Below are positions 19,942 to 30,164 of a stretch of DNA of 64,000 nt, one piece after another. A model generated the notes under the pieces. It made no database searches, was not told the origin of the DNA, and worked only from the letters and a program-made list of their open reading frames with translations. A program made the position numbers and the translations under genes. The stretch is taken from positions 496,001 to 560,000 of the forward strand of contig CP054179.1 in the NCBI GenBank assembly GCA_015709615.1. Direction: 5' to 3'. This stretch comes from Gammaproteobacteria bacterium (lineage in GTDB: Bacteria; Pseudomonadota; Gammaproteobacteria; Burkholderiales; Nitrosomonadaceae). Numbering within the stretch: position 1 is the stretch's first letter; every line of letters starts with the position of its first letter.

Positions 19942-21377
19942 CAGTCAACGATTTACCCATCGTAGCCTTTTTCAAGCACTTGCTCGATCCTTTCATCATC
20001 TGGAGCATGCTGATTCTGACCGCCTGGTTGTACGATGAAGATTTCACTAGTTATTACCTGGTGCTGGTTATCATCACCTTTTTCATTTCCACCTATATTT
20101 ACGAGCGCATTCTCATTTACCGCAATTGGCGCAAGGGGCGTTTGCTCGCTTATGTGCGCGATACGGTGATGGGCTGGCTGGTGATTATCGCCATTTTGGT
20201 ATTTCTCGGTTACGCCACTAAATTTCACAATCAATTCTCCAAGCAAGTCTTGCTGACTTGGTTCATCGTCACACCGCTCATGCTGATTGCCAGCCATCTC
20301 ATAGTGCGCAGCATCGTCGCCGGTTTATACAATAAAGGCAAATTGCGTTTGGCGATCGTGATCGGCGCCAATGAAAACAGTTTATCGTTCATCCGGCATA
20401 TCGCCGAGCTGCCCTTTTTGCTGATCAGTTATCAGGGGTTCTTTGATGAGCGCAGCAGTTCGCGCATTGCCGGCCATTTCGGTTCGCAAGCGGAAGAGCC
20501 GGTTGATCTTGCCGCGGCTGTCGTCAGACCGGATGACTTCGGTTCGCGCTTGGGCGGATTGGACGATGTCGTGCCGTACATCCAGAAACATAATATCGAG
20601 ATGGTCTTCATCAGTCTGCCGATGTCGTCGCAGCCGCGCATCCAGAAATTGATGGATGAGTTGCCGGATACCACGTCTTCGATCTATTTCCTGCCGGATA
20701 TTTATATCTTCGATTTGATGCAAGCACGTTTCGAATACATCGGCGATACGCCGGTGGTAGCCATGAACGAGTCGCCTTTCATCGGCGTCGACGGCGTGGT
20801 GAAGAGTATCAGCGATTTTGTGCTGGCTTTGCTGATCATCATCTTGCTGTCGCCGGTGATGGCGTGCATCGCCTTGGCGGTAAAACTCACCTCGCCCGGC
20901 CCGGTGATCTTCAAGCAGCGCCGCTACGGTCTCAACGGTGAGGAAATCATCGTGTACAAGTTCCGCTCCATGACAGTCACCGAAGACGGCGCCAATATTC
21001 AGCAAGCCAGGCAAAACGATCAGCGCCTGACCAAAATCGGCGGCTTCCTGCGCCGCACGTCACTGGATGAATTGCCGCAGTTCTTCAATGTGCTGGAGGG
21101 CAAAATGAGCATCGTCGGCCCCCGTCCGCATGCAGTGGCGCATAACGAGCTCTACCGCAAACTGATCAAGGGTTACATGCTGCGCCATATGGCCAAACCC
21201 GGCATCACCGGCTGGGCACAGGTCAACGGCTGGCGCGGCGAAACCGAAGTGCTGGAAAAAATGAAAGCACGCATCGAGCACGACCTCTACTACCTCAAAA
21301 ACTGGTCCATCTGGCTCGACCTCTGGATCATCTTCAAAACCGTTTGGATCGTCTTCAAAAAAGATAATGCTTATTAG
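19938..21377 (+). CDS. Undecaprenyl-phosphate glucose phosphotransferase-type EPS initiator
   Basis: Polyprenyl glycosylphosphotransferase that would load the first sugar phosphate onto undecaprenyl phosphate to begin exopolysaccharide synthesis. The N-terminal half (about residues 10-130) has four hydrophobic helices and a CoA-binding-like domain. A further helix (FVLALLIIILLSPVMACIA) precedes the catalytic sugar-transferase domain with KQRRYGLNGEEI, VYKFRSM, RTSLDELPQFFNVL, GPRPHA and KPGITGWAQVNGWRGET. Length (479 aa) is normal. It overlaps the epsL-like gene by 4 bp. The rest of an EPS cluster does not follow, so the pair is split from any main locus. Confidence 0.88.
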   Translation: MTVNDLPIVAFFKHLLDPFIIWSMLILTAWLYDEDFTSYYLVLVIITFFISTYIYERILIYRNWRKGRLLAYVRDTVMGWLVIIAILVFLGYATKFHNQFSKQVLLTWFIVTPLMLIASHLIVRSIVAGLYNKGKLRLAIVIGANENSLSFIRHIAELPFLLISYQGFFDERSSSRIAGHFGSQAEEPVDLAAAVVRPDDFGSRLGGLDDVVPYIQKHNIEMVFISLPMSSQPRIQKLMDELPDTTSSIYFLPDIYIFDLMQARFEYIGDTPVVAMNESPFIGVDGVVKSISDFVLALLIIILLSPVMACIALAVKLTSPGPVIFKQRRYGLNGEEIIVYKFRSMTVTEDGANIQQARQNDQRLTKIGGFLRRTSLDELPQFFNVLEGKMSIVGPRPHAVAHNELYRKLIKGYMLRHMAKPGITGWAQVNGWRGETEVLEKMKARIEHDLYYLKNWSIWLDLWIIFKTVWIVFKKDNAY

Positions 21378-21447
21378 GTATTTAGTTTCAAAGAATGCTA
21401 CTTAATTACGCTAAAAAATTTTTTTGGAGCGGCGAGATCAAATGAAT

Positions 21448-21473
21448 GAGGGTCAGTCAGTTATCTGACCCTC
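21448..21473. terminator. Convergent hairpin terminator
   Basis: Perfect 9-bp stem GAGGGTCAG / CTGACCCTC with an 8-nt loop lies between two convergent genes. Neither flank has an ideal T-run; TTTTT follows about 9 nt later on the plus strand. A bidirectional role is plausible. Confidence 0.6.
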
Positions 21474-21491
21474 TGCTTACAGTTTTTGTAC

Positions 21492-21884
21492 CTATACAAA
21501 AATAGCCGTTAATTTTGCCAGTAATCCGTTGACCATGGGTTGGAATACTCCCAAAAAATTATTTAGTTGCAAGATGCCAACAATCAATATTAATAAGCCG
21601 CCGGCAACTATTCCATATTTAAGGCCGCGCGCAAAATTTGCCGATGCGGGTGCACGTGTATAAGTTTGATTGGAAAACGCCAAAAATATTTTTAATATGC
21701 CCAGTAAAACACCGGTAGCAATACACCCTAAGAATAAATGCAGGGCACTAAATACTCTCTTGGTTAAGTTTTCATCTGCAAACTCAAGACTTGAAAAGCG
21801 AAGACAAACAATAATCACAAAGAGCAAAATGAGGGAGTTCCAAAAACCTCCGAATCTCACTCTAAACTCACTTTCCATACTCAT
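21492..21884 (-). CDS. Small membrane protein of unknown function
   Basis: 130-aa protein with three hydrophobic helices (near residues 15-30, 48-67 and 91-110) and a short polar N-terminus. No family is recognised. The ATG at 21884 is chosen because GGGAG lies just upstream; a start at 21908 would include that site. It stands alone between the convergent EPS transferase gene and the divergent iscR promoter region. Confidence 0.6.
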   Translation of the reverse strand: MSMESEFRVRFGGFWNSLILLFVIIVCLRFSSLEFADENLTKRVFSALHLFLGCIATGVLLGILKIFLAFSNQTYTRAPASANFARGLKYGIVAGGLLILIVGILQLNNFLGVFQPMVNGLLAKLTAIFV

Positions 21885-22157
21885 ATTTTTCTCCCTAGTA
21901 ACGCACAATTAAAATAGAAATATAAATTATTCCGCCATCAAAAAACTATTAAAAGCTGACCATTTAGCACAACTGATCACTCTTTTCTTACCCTCTGGCT
22001 AATTTAGAGCTTGATGATTATAGCCAAATTAGTTCTGTTTGTAGTCTTTTCAAATAATTAAATTTTTTCATCTAATTCTCTCGAATGTTTTTATTATCTC
22101 ACTGATTATTCGGTTTAAACTTAAATAAGTCAGTAAAAACTTACAATCAACAGATTT
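21885..22157. other. AT-rich intergenic region, no gene seen
   Basis: Upstream of the small membrane protein gene and of the suf promoter. I see no ORF, RNA gene or clear repeat here. Confidence 0.5.
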
Positions 22158-22211
22158 ATAGTTGACCAAATCAATCGGGTATTGTATAGTTGACTATATT
22201 GATCAGGTATT
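22158..22211 (+). promoter_or_regulatory. suf operon promoter with two IscR type 1-like boxes
   Basis: Two near-identical 26-bp sequences at 22158-22183 and 22186-22211 both start ATAGTTGAC and end GGTATT, resembling the type 1 IscR site bound by [2Fe-2S]-IscR. The first includes a -35 (TTGACC, 22162-22167). Its -10 (TATAGT, 22185-22190) is 17 bp downstream and falls at the start of the second box, so bound IscR would block RNA polymerase. This predicts repression when Fe-S clusters are plentiful. The boxes are seen directly; regulation is inferred from the E. coli system. Confidence 0.8.
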
Positions 22212-22270
22212 ATTCGCACGAATACTACACTGATAAGAATAACCCACTCGATTCTTAAAAGGAGTCAATC

Positions 22271-22732
22271 ATGAGACTAACAACGAAAGGAAGGTTTGCA
22301 GTAACCGCACTATTAGATCTTGCATTGCAAAAAAGCAATCACCCCGTCACGCTTGCGGACATCAGTCAGCGGCAAAAAATTTCACTATCGTATTTAGAGC
22401 AATTATTCGCTAAATTGCGTCAATCTGAACTTGTGGACAGTGTGCGCGGTCCTGGGGGCGGTTACTGTCTTGCAAAAGATTTAGACAAAGTATCAATAGC
22501 GGATATTATTCTTGCTGTCGACGAACCTATTGACGCCACACAATGTGGCGGTAAGGAGAATTGCCATAATGATAGCAAATGCATGACCCATGATTTGTGG
22601 GCGAAATTAAACGAACTTATTTTTGAATATCTTGGCGCGGTTACATTAAAAGAATTGGTTGACAATCAAATGAATCAGCAAAACCAAACCATCGTTCCAC
22701 TTATTGATATGCGTGAAACAACTGCTGCGTAA
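22271..22732 (+). CDS. iscR: Fe-S cluster regulator IscR (Rrf2 family)
   Basis: Transcription factor sensing Fe-S status. The N-terminal winged helix (MRLTTKGRFAVTALLDLAL, then SLSYLEQLFAKLR and GPGGGY) is typical of Rrf2 proteins. Cys92, Cys98, Cys104 and His107 match in position the [2Fe-2S] ligands of E. coli IscR, so this is a true IscR rather than another Rrf2 member. First gene of the suf operon, behind two probable IscR boxes, which implies autoregulation. An AAAAGGAG ribosome site precedes the ATG. A gap of about 190 bp separates it from sufA, so an internal promoter there is possible. Confidence 0.95.
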   Translation: MRLTTKGRFAVTALLDLALQKSNHPVTLADISQRQKISLSYLEQLFAKLRQSELVDSVRGPGGGYCLAKDLDKVSIADIILAVDEPIDATQCGGKENCHNDSKCMTHDLWAKLNELIFEYLGAVTLKELVDNQMNQQNQTIVPLIDMRETTAA

Positions 22733-22925
22733 ATTGGGTGCATGTTGGTTAAAATAGCTCAATTTGCCATGAGATCACGATAACTTTATAGAACATTTTA
22801 TTTTAATCTGTGTCGAATTTTTGCCGGTTTTGTTTGTATCTAAAGCCTATCCGGCGCCACAGAATATATAAAACAGAAGTGTTGTATATTGATTTTTTAT
22901 CTCAAATTGAGAAGGTTGAACTGTT

Positions 22926-23270
22926 ATGTCGATTACCTTAACTGAAAATGCCGCAAAGCATATCCGGCAGCAGCTTACGAAACGTGGGAAAGGCTTTGCG
23001 TTGCGTGTCGGAATCAAGAAGTCCGGATGTTCAGGATTTTCTTATACTTTTGATTATGCAGATGAGATGACATCAAATGATCAATTATTTGAGTCCCATG
23101 AAGCTAAGATCGTTGTTGACACAAGCAACTTACCTTATCTCGATGGTTCTCAAATTGATTTCACCAAAGAAGGTCTCAATTGCTATTTCAAGTTTATCAA
23201 TCCCAATATTGATAATACCTGCGGCTGCGGTGACAGTTTTAGCGTAAAAGAGATCGCCAGCAAGTTTTAA
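22926..23270 (+). CDS. sufA: A-type Fe-S carrier SufA/IscA
   Basis: Carrier that receives Fe-S clusters from the SUF scaffold and passes them to apo-proteins. The 114-aa protein has the three expected cysteines, Cys35 (KKSGCSGFSY) and Cys99/Cys101 (NTCGCGDSF). Its place before sufB supports SufA over IscA or ErpA, though the families are very similar. Confidence 0.93.
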   Translation: MSITLTENAAKHIRQQLTKRGKGFALRVGIKKSGCSGFSYTFDYADEMTSNDQLFESHEAKIVVDTSNLPYLDGSQIDFTKEGLNCYFKFINPNIDNTCGCGDSFSVKEIASKF

Positions 23271-23385
23271 TTATTGAAAATTTCAATGACTTTTCGTTGA
23301 AGAATTAATCTAGCCAGACGTTTGGCAGTTCAAGATTTTAAGTTGTCAGTTTCAAACAAAAGATACTAAAAAAGGAATAAACCAA

Positions 23386-24818
23386 ATGAACGCAGTATTG
23401 CAAAGTCTGGTTAATCAACCGTATAAGCATGGTTTCGTTACAGATATCGAATCCGATATTGCACCCAAGGGATTAAATGAGGACATTATCCGGTTAATAT
23501 CGGCGAAAAAAAATGAACCCGAATGGCTTTTGTCATTCCGTCTGAAAGCCTACGAAAAGTGGCTGACCATGGCCGAACCTGAATGGCAGAATGTTCACTA
23601 TTCCAAAATTGATTTTCAGGATATCAGCTATTATTCAGCGCCGAAGCCAAAGAAAAAACTGGCCAGCATGGATGAAGTCGATCCCGAATTGTTGCGCACG
23701 TTTGAAAAACTCGGTGTCCCGATGCACGAACGCGCGGCCCTGGCCGGAGTGGCTGTCGATGTCATTTTCGACAGCGTTTCAGTCGCCACCACTTACAAGC
23801 AAAAACTGGCGGAAGTTGGCATCATTTTCTGCTCTATTTCGGAAGCGGTGCATACGCATCCCGAACTCGTGCAAAAATACTTGGGAACTGTCGTTCCGGT
23901 TGGCGATAATTATTTTGCAGCCCTGAATTCCGCAGTATTCACCGATGGTTCTTTCTGTTTCATTCCCAAGGGTGTCAAATGCCCGATGGATTTGTCCACG
24001 TATTTCCGCATTAATACCGAAGGATCCGGGCAATTTGAAAGAACCTTAATCATCGCTGAGGAGGGTGCCTCTGTCTCCTATCTCGAAGGCTGCACCGCTC
24101 CGCGCTTTGATACCAATCAATTGCACGCGGCCGTGGTTGAGCTGATTGCATTGGATAATGCGGATATTAAATATTCAACGGTGCAAAACTGGTATGCCGG
24201 TGATGAGAAAGGCGTCGGCGGCATCTACAACTTTGTCACCAAACGAGGATTGGCAAAAGGTAATAATTCCCGCATTTCCTGGACACAAGTGGAAACCGGC
24301 TCGGCCATTACATGGAAATACCCGTCGTGCATTTTGCGCGGCGACAACTCCGTCGGTGAGTTTTATTCCGTAGCCGTCACCAACAATTATCAACAGGCGG
24401 ATACCGGTACAAAAATGATTCACATCGGAAAAAATACCCGCAGCACTATCGTCAGCAAAGGCATCACCGCAGGTCACTCAAACAGCAGCTATCGCGGGCT
24501 TGTGCGCATCGCTCCGACTGCCGAAGGCGCTCGTAATTATTCGCAATGCGATTCCATGCTGATCGGCGATCAATGCGGCGCACATACATTTCCGTACATT
24601 CAAGTACACAATAACAGCGCCACAGTTGAACACGAGGCATCCACGTCAAAGATCGGTGAAGACCAGCTTTTCTATTTCTCGCAACGCGGCATCGGCGCGG
24701 AAGAAGCTGTTTCGATGATTATCAACGGTTTTTGTAAAGACGTATTCCAGCAATTGCCGATGGAATTCGCTGTTGAAGCCACGAAGCTGCTGAGCTTCAA
24801 ACTGGAGGGAAGTGTCGG

Positions 24819-24822
<4 letters not shown>
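23386..24822 (+). CDS. sufB: SUF scaffold component SufB
   Basis: Core scaffold of the SufBC2D complex on which clusters are built. The 478-aa protein shows the SufB hallmark regions, including FCFIPKGVKCPMDLSTYFRI, EGCTAPRFDTNQLHAAVVE and YSQCDSMLIGD, then a C-terminal beta-helix region with SQRGI. An AGGA site lies about 10 nt before the ATG. The gene ends in a 4-bp ATGA overlap with sufC, so the scaffold genes are translationally coupled. Confidence 0.97.
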
Positions 24823-25609
<787 letters not shown>

Positions 25610-25613
<4 letters not shown>

Positions 25614-26911
25614 TGAGCGAAGCAACCCGTACGGATTACCTCGAGTGCCTGCTGAAATCCTGGCAGGCAAAACCTGCCGAATCACTATCTTGGCTGAACC
25701 AATTGCGAGCGCAAGCCATTGATCGTGTCAGTACACAGAAATTACCGACCAAGCGTGATGAAGAATGGCGCTTCACCGATATTTCACCGCTGACCACTCT
25801 CCCCTACCGGCCGTCTCAACCGGACGTAAGCTTACAAATTCAAGATATTCAGCATTTGTTCTTGGATGAAGTAAAAAGCCGCTTGGTATTCATTGATGGT
25901 TATTTTTCGCCGCAATTATCGGTCATCACCAATCCTGCTCTCGTGATCGGCAACTTGCCTGCACTTTTATCCACGCATGCATCAGCCTTGGAATCTCATC
26001 TGGGTCAGTACGCACGCTTTGATCAGAATGTGTTCACCGCATTGAACACTGCTTTTTTGCGCGATAGCGCAGTAATTATCGCACCTCGAAATACCGTCAT
26101 CGCCGATCCCATTCACGTGTTGTTCATCGCAACGCAGCGTGAAGTTACCAGTTATCCGCGCTGTTTATTAATCGGAGAATGCAGCAGTCAAATCACATTG
26201 ATCGAAGATTATGTAGCGCTGCAAGAAGCCGCTTACATTACCAATGCCACCACGGAAATCAGCCTGGCTGGCAACGCTCACGCGCAGCATATTCGGATTC
26301 AACGAGAAAGCGCGCAAGCTTTCCATTTTGCAAACTGCGCTGTCGCACTGGCGCATGCCAGCCATTATCAATCGGTCAGCATCTCGCTGGGATCGAGGAT
26401 TTCACGTTATAACCTGGATGTCCGCTTAACCGATGAAGCAGCCGAATGCGTTATTGACGGACTGACCTTGATCTCGGATCGTCAACTGGCGGATACACAT
26501 ACTTGCATTGATCACAGCAAACCGAATGGCACGAGTCGTCAACAACACAAATGCATCGCCGATGATACGGCGCATGCGGTTTTCAATGGAAAAATCATCG
26601 TGCGCCCGCATGCGCAGCGCACCAATTCGTCACAATCCAGCCGCAACTTACTGCTGAGTAAGACCGCGCAAGTAGACACCAAACCGCAATTGGAAATTTT
26701 CGCCGATGATGTCAAATGCGCGCATGGCGCAACGGTTGGGCAACTCGATCCGGAAGAAATCTTTTATTTGCGTAGCCGCGGTTTGTCGGAAAAAGCTGCG
26801 CGCAATTTATTAACCTATGCGTTTGGCGCTGAAATTATCGACCGCATCCCGGTAACATCGCTCAGGCAGCAACTCGCACAAGCGGTGCTCGAACAAACGC
26901 AAAGCAACTGA
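25610..26911 (+). CDS. sufD: SUF scaffold component SufD
   Basis: Paralogue of SufB that completes the SufBC2D scaffold. The 433-aa protein shows the N-terminal KRDEEWRFTDISPL motif and the C-terminal beta-helix/helical region with CAHGATVGQLDPEEIFYLRS, typical of SufD. Two consecutive ATGs (25610 and 25613) are possible; the first overlaps the sufC stop. It is followed 2 bp later by sufS. Confidence 0.95.
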
Positions 26912-26913
26912 AC

Positions 26914-28173
26914 ATGAATCCAGTCACTACCTCTTTGAAACCTAAGATCTCTTCCGGCTTTGATTGGGAAAAAATTCGTGCCGATTTCCCGATTCTGCAA
27001 CTCAAGATTGACGACAAGCCCCTCATTTACCTGGATAATGCAGCCTCGAGCCAAATGCCGCAGCAGGTTATCGATCGATTGGTGCGTTATCAAACGACGC
27101 AACACGCCAATATCAACCGCGCTGTCCATTATCTGTCCGAAGTCGCCACGATGGAATATCACAATGCGCGCTGCAAGTTGCAGCAATTCATCAATGCGCG
27201 CGAAGACCGGGAAGTGATCTTCACCAGCGGAACAACCGATTCCATCAATCTGGTGATGCATGGTTATGGACGGAAATTTATCAAGGCAGGTGATGAAATC
27301 ATTCTGACGATGATGGAACATCATTCCAACATCGTGCCCTGGCAAATGCTGGCCAACGAGAAAGGCGCAAAAATCCGCGTGGTCCCGATCAATGATAACG
27401 GTGAGCTTGAAATTGATGACTATGAAAAACTCTTCAATGAACGCACCAAATTTGTCGGTCTCATCCACGTATCCAATGCGCTGGGTACGATCAATCCGAT
27501 CAAGGGCATGATCGATTTCGCGCATCGTCACGGTGTGCCGGTGCTGATCGACGGCGCGCAGGCGGCGCCGCATATCCCTATCGATGTACAAGCACTCGAT
27601 TGCGATTTCTATGCTTTTTCCGCACATAAACTCTGCGGCCCGACCGGGGTCGGCATACTCTATGGCAAAGCAGCTTTGCTTGAAGCAATGCAACCTTTCA
27701 AGGGCGGCGGCGACATGATTGCCTCTGTCACTTTTGAGGAGACGATCTACAATACGATTCCGCACAAATTCGAAGCCGGCACACCGCCTATAGCCGCTGC
27801 GATCGGCTTTGGCGCCGCGATTGAATATTTGACGGTCATCGGAATCGAGCACATCGCTGCTTATGAATCCAGTTTGCTTGAATATGCAACCGGATGTCTC
27901 AGTGCCATGCCCGGTGTCAAAATCATAGGTACTGCGGCAGAAAAAACCGCGGTAATTTCCTTCACCATCGATGGCGTTCATCCGCATGATGTCGGTACCA
28001 TTTTGAATCAGGATGGCATCGCCGTCCGCACCGGGCATCATTGCGCGCAACCCATTATGCAACGCTTTAATGTGCCGGCCACTTCGCGCGCTTCATTTGC
28101 TTTTTACAATAAAAAAGCAGAAATCGACGCCTTGGCTGCCGGCATTAAAACCGTACAAAAGATTTTTTTATAA
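26914..28173 (+). CDS. sufS: Cysteine desulfurase SufS
   Basis: PLP enzyme that takes sulfur from cysteine for cluster assembly. I see the PLP-lysine in AFSAHKLCGPTG (about residue 238), the GAQAAPHIP segment and the catalytic Cys in RTGHHCAQPIM (about residue 377), in the short RxGHHCA form of group II desulfurases. Length of 419 aa is normal. The stop and the start of the next gene overlap by 1 bp (TAATG). No sufE gene follows; SufU is the likely sulfur acceptor. Confidence 0.96.
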   Translation: MNPVTTSLKPKISSGFDWEKIRADFPILQLKIDDKPLIYLDNAASSQMPQQVIDRLVRYQTTQHANINRAVHYLSEVATMEYHNARCKLQQFINAREDREVIFTSGTTDSINLVMHGYGRKFIKAGDEIILTMMEHHSNIVPWQMLANEKGAKIRVVPINDNGELEIDDYEKLFNERTKFVGLIHVSNALGTINPIKGMIDFAHRHGVPVLIDGAQAAPHIPIDVQALDCDFYAFSAHKLCGPTGVGILYGKAALLEAMQPFKGGGDMIASVTFEETIYNTIPHKFEAGTPPIAAAIGFGAAIEYLTVIGIEHIAAYESSLLEYATGCLSAMPGVKIIGTAAEKTAVISFTIDGVHPHDVGTILNQDGIAVRTGHHCAQPIMQRFNVPATSRASFAFYNKKAEIDALAAGIKTVQKIFL

Positions 28174-28652
28174 TGCATACCAATTCACTGTATCAAGAAG
28201 TCATCCTTGACCATAACCGCAAGCCGCGCAACTACGGTAAGCTGGATCATGCCAATCATCATGCCACCGGACATAATCCGTTGTGCGGCGACCGCTTGGA
28301 TATTACGCTGCAACTGGACAATGATCAGATTAATAACATTGCGTTTCAGGGCGAATCCTGCGCCATCTGTAAAGCATCCGCTTCGATGATGACGGCTGCA
28401 GTCAAGGGAAAATCCCGTACCGATGCGGAAACACTGATTCATGAGTTTCGCGAATTAGCCACAGGAAAGCTGGATATCAATCAACCGCATCACCTGGGCC
28501 GGTTGACGGTTTTTTCCGGCATACGGGATCTGCCCACGCGCGTTAAATGCGCCATTTTACCGTGGCACACCTTGCACGCCGCGTTAAATTCAATCACCAG
28601 CGCATCGACTGAAAGCGACGAATCCGCTCCTGCGATGCCGGATAATGCTTAG
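28173..28652 (+). CDS. sufU: SufU-type scaffold / sulfur-transfer protein
   Basis: IscU/SufU-like protein with the residues expected for metal and sulfur handling: Cys38, Asp40 (PLCGDR), Cys63 (ESCAICKAS) and Cys126 (RVKCAILPW). The insertion between the second and third Cys is characteristic of SufU, as is its place straight after sufS. In Gram-positive bacteria SufU is a zinc protein that accepts sulfur from SufS; the same role is likely here in place of SufE. The last 20 residues are a polar, low-complexity tail. Confidence 0.92.
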   Translation: MHTNSLYQEVILDHNRKPRNYGKLDHANHHATGHNPLCGDRLDITLQLDNDQINNIAFQGESCAICKASASMMTAAVKGKSRTDAETLIHEFRELATGKLDINQPHHLGRLTVFSGIRDLPTRVKCAILPWHTLHAALNSITSASTESDESAPAMPDNA

Positions 28653-28767
28653 TTTGGCAAATGCATCCAACATTCGATCCGCCGTAACTATGTTGAGTCA
28701 ATCCCCTATTACCACTCAAAATTGTTTTACCGATTAACCGCAGGATTCAATATTACGAAAAATCAAA

Positions 28768-29328
28768 ATGCCAAAAATTGCTGATATTGAAGGTACGCCG
28801 AATAAGAATGCCTTGAAATTCATCCTCAAGGAACCGCTGACATGGGGAATTGCACGCTCATACGATAACGCCGAAGCCGCCAAAGACGATCCGCTGGCTT
28901 CCGCGCTGTTCGATATCGATCACGTTACCAATGTTTTTTATATCGACCATTGGATCACCGTCACGCAAGATGGTGAAGCCAATTGGCAGGATCTGGCGCG
29001 TGAAATTGCCGATCCTATCCGCGCAGCTCCGGCCGCCACCGCCCAGTCCGCCGAGACTGTCGCTGCTGCCAATAACGAGCTGGCTAATCTCAGCTCGGAA
29101 GATCAATTACGCCTGGATAAAATTAATGTTTTGCTGGATGAAGAAATTCGCCCGTATTTGCAAAGTGACGGTGGCGATTTGCATATCTTAGGATTGGAAG
29201 GCAATATTCTGCGCATCCATTATCAAGGCGCGTGCGGCACATGCCCGAGTTCGATATCCGGTACATTGCGTGGGATTGAAAACATGCTGAAAACCATCGA
29301 ACCCGACATTCGGGTTGTCGCTGTTTAA
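28768..29328 (+). CDS. Nfu-type Fe-S carrier (Nfu_N plus NifU C-terminal domain)
   Basis: Late-acting Fe-S carrier. The N-terminal half (about residues 8-90) is the Nfu_N/Scaffold domain (PNKNALKFIL); a Ala-rich linker leads to a NifU C-terminal domain with the cluster-binding CGTCPSS at about residue 155. This is the layout of mitochondrial NFU1 and bacterial relatives, rather than NfuA with its A-type domain. It lies 115 bp downstream of sufU and ends the suf region, before a good terminator. Confidence 0.92.
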   Translation: MPKIADIEGTPNKNALKFILKEPLTWGIARSYDNAEAAKDDPLASALFDIDHVTNVFYIDHWITVTQDGEANWQDLAREIADPIRAAPAATAQSAETVAAANNELANLSSEDQLRLDKINVLLDEEIRPYLQSDGGDLHILGLEGNILRIHYQGACGTCPSSISGTLRGIENMLKTIEPDIRVVAV

Positions 29329-29337
29329 TTCCCAATA

Positions 29338-29362
29338 AAAAAGGTGGCATAGCCACCTTTTT
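29338..29362 (+). terminator. Rho-independent terminator of the suf operon
   Basis: Stem AAAAAGGTGGC / GCCACCTTTTT with a 3-nt ATA loop starts 10 bp after the nfu stop, with a T-run at 29358-29362. Clear intrinsic terminator. Confidence 0.9.
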
Positions 29363-29368
29363 ACCTAC

Positions 29369-29500
29369 GGAAGCTCTGAAAAACTCATGCTGCGTTGAAA
29401 CCAGGCTCAAAATGCTCATTTACCCATCGTAAACTCCGCTTTTTCGCCTGATTTCGCCTTGCCTGACCCACGTCGCTCATTACCTTTTTCAGAGCTTCCC
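29369..29500. repeat. MITE-like element, copy 1, with target duplication
   Basis: 132-bp non-coding element bounded by perfect 15-bp terminal inverted repeats, GGAAGCTCTGAAAAA at the left and its complement at the right (ending 29500). A 4-bp direct repeat CTAC flanks it on both sides (29365-29368 and 29501-29504), the mark of transposition. Related to the element at 33793-33935. No transposase inside. Confidence 0.8.
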
Positions 29501-29519
29501 TACCAATCCAATCCGGCGA

Positions 29520-30083
29520 TCAAACACGCTTTCTGAATTCGTTGTTGTGCGGATCAATTTCAATTTTGTCGCCGATTTCCACGAAGGCGGCAACTTGGAT
29601 TTCAAAACCGCTTCCCACCAGTTTGGCCGGCTTCATAATTTTTCCGGTGGTATCGCCTCGCACCGCAGGTTCGGTATATTCCACTTCGCGCACGATCGTA
29701 TTAGGTAATTCAACGGAAATCGCTTTACCATCGTAAAATGTTACCTGACAAACATCTTCCATGCCGTCTATCAGGTAATTCAGGACATCCTGCATATTGT
29801 CCGCTTCCACTTCCACCTGATTATAGTCAGCATCCATGAAAACATAGAGCGGATCGGCATAGTAACTATAGGTACAATCTTTTTTATCGAGAACGACCAA
29901 ATCGAATTTTTCATCCGCCTTGTAAACTGTTTCCGTCGTGGTACTGGAAAACAAATTTTTCAGTTTCATTTTAACCACCGATGCATTGCGGCCGGATTTG
30001 GTAAATTCTGCCCGTTGCACGACCATGGGGTCATTCCCTACCATCACGACGTTACCTGAGCGGAGTTCCATTGCGGTTTTCAT
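29520..30083 (-). CDS. efp: Elongation factor P (Arg32 type)
   Basis: Translation factor that rescues ribosomes stalled at polyproline. With the ATG at 30083 the protein has 187 aa and begins MKTAMELRSGNVV, matching the family; three beta-barrel domains are expected. The loop reads KSGRN with Arg at position 32, the residue rhamnosylated in EarP-dependent EF-Ps, whereas EpmA-type EF-Ps have Lys there. The modifying enzyme EarP is encoded just upstream in the same orientation, so the pair is functionally linked. Confidence 0.96.
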   Translation of the reverse strand: MKTAMELRSGNVVMVGNDPMVVQRAEFTKSGRNASVVKMKLKNLFSSTTTETVYKADEKFDLVVLDKKDCTYSYYADPLYVFMDADYNQVEVEADNMQDVLNYLIDGMEDVCQVTFYDGKAISVELPNTIVREVEYTEPAVRGDTTGKIMKPAKLVGSGFEIQVAAFVEIGDKIEIDPHNNEFRKRV

Positions 30084-30164
30084 ATCTTTATCAATTCCCA
30101 AATGAAGTTAAAGCATAGTTGATGTGTTTTCTGCGCTTGCCAGCAGCAAACCAAAAGGGGCGAA

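Noticed and set aside
26815..28062. Minus-strand ORF of 415 codons opposite sufS
   Set aside because: sufS is clearly the coding strand (PLP lysine, catalytic Cys). The antisense frame is open only by codon bias.
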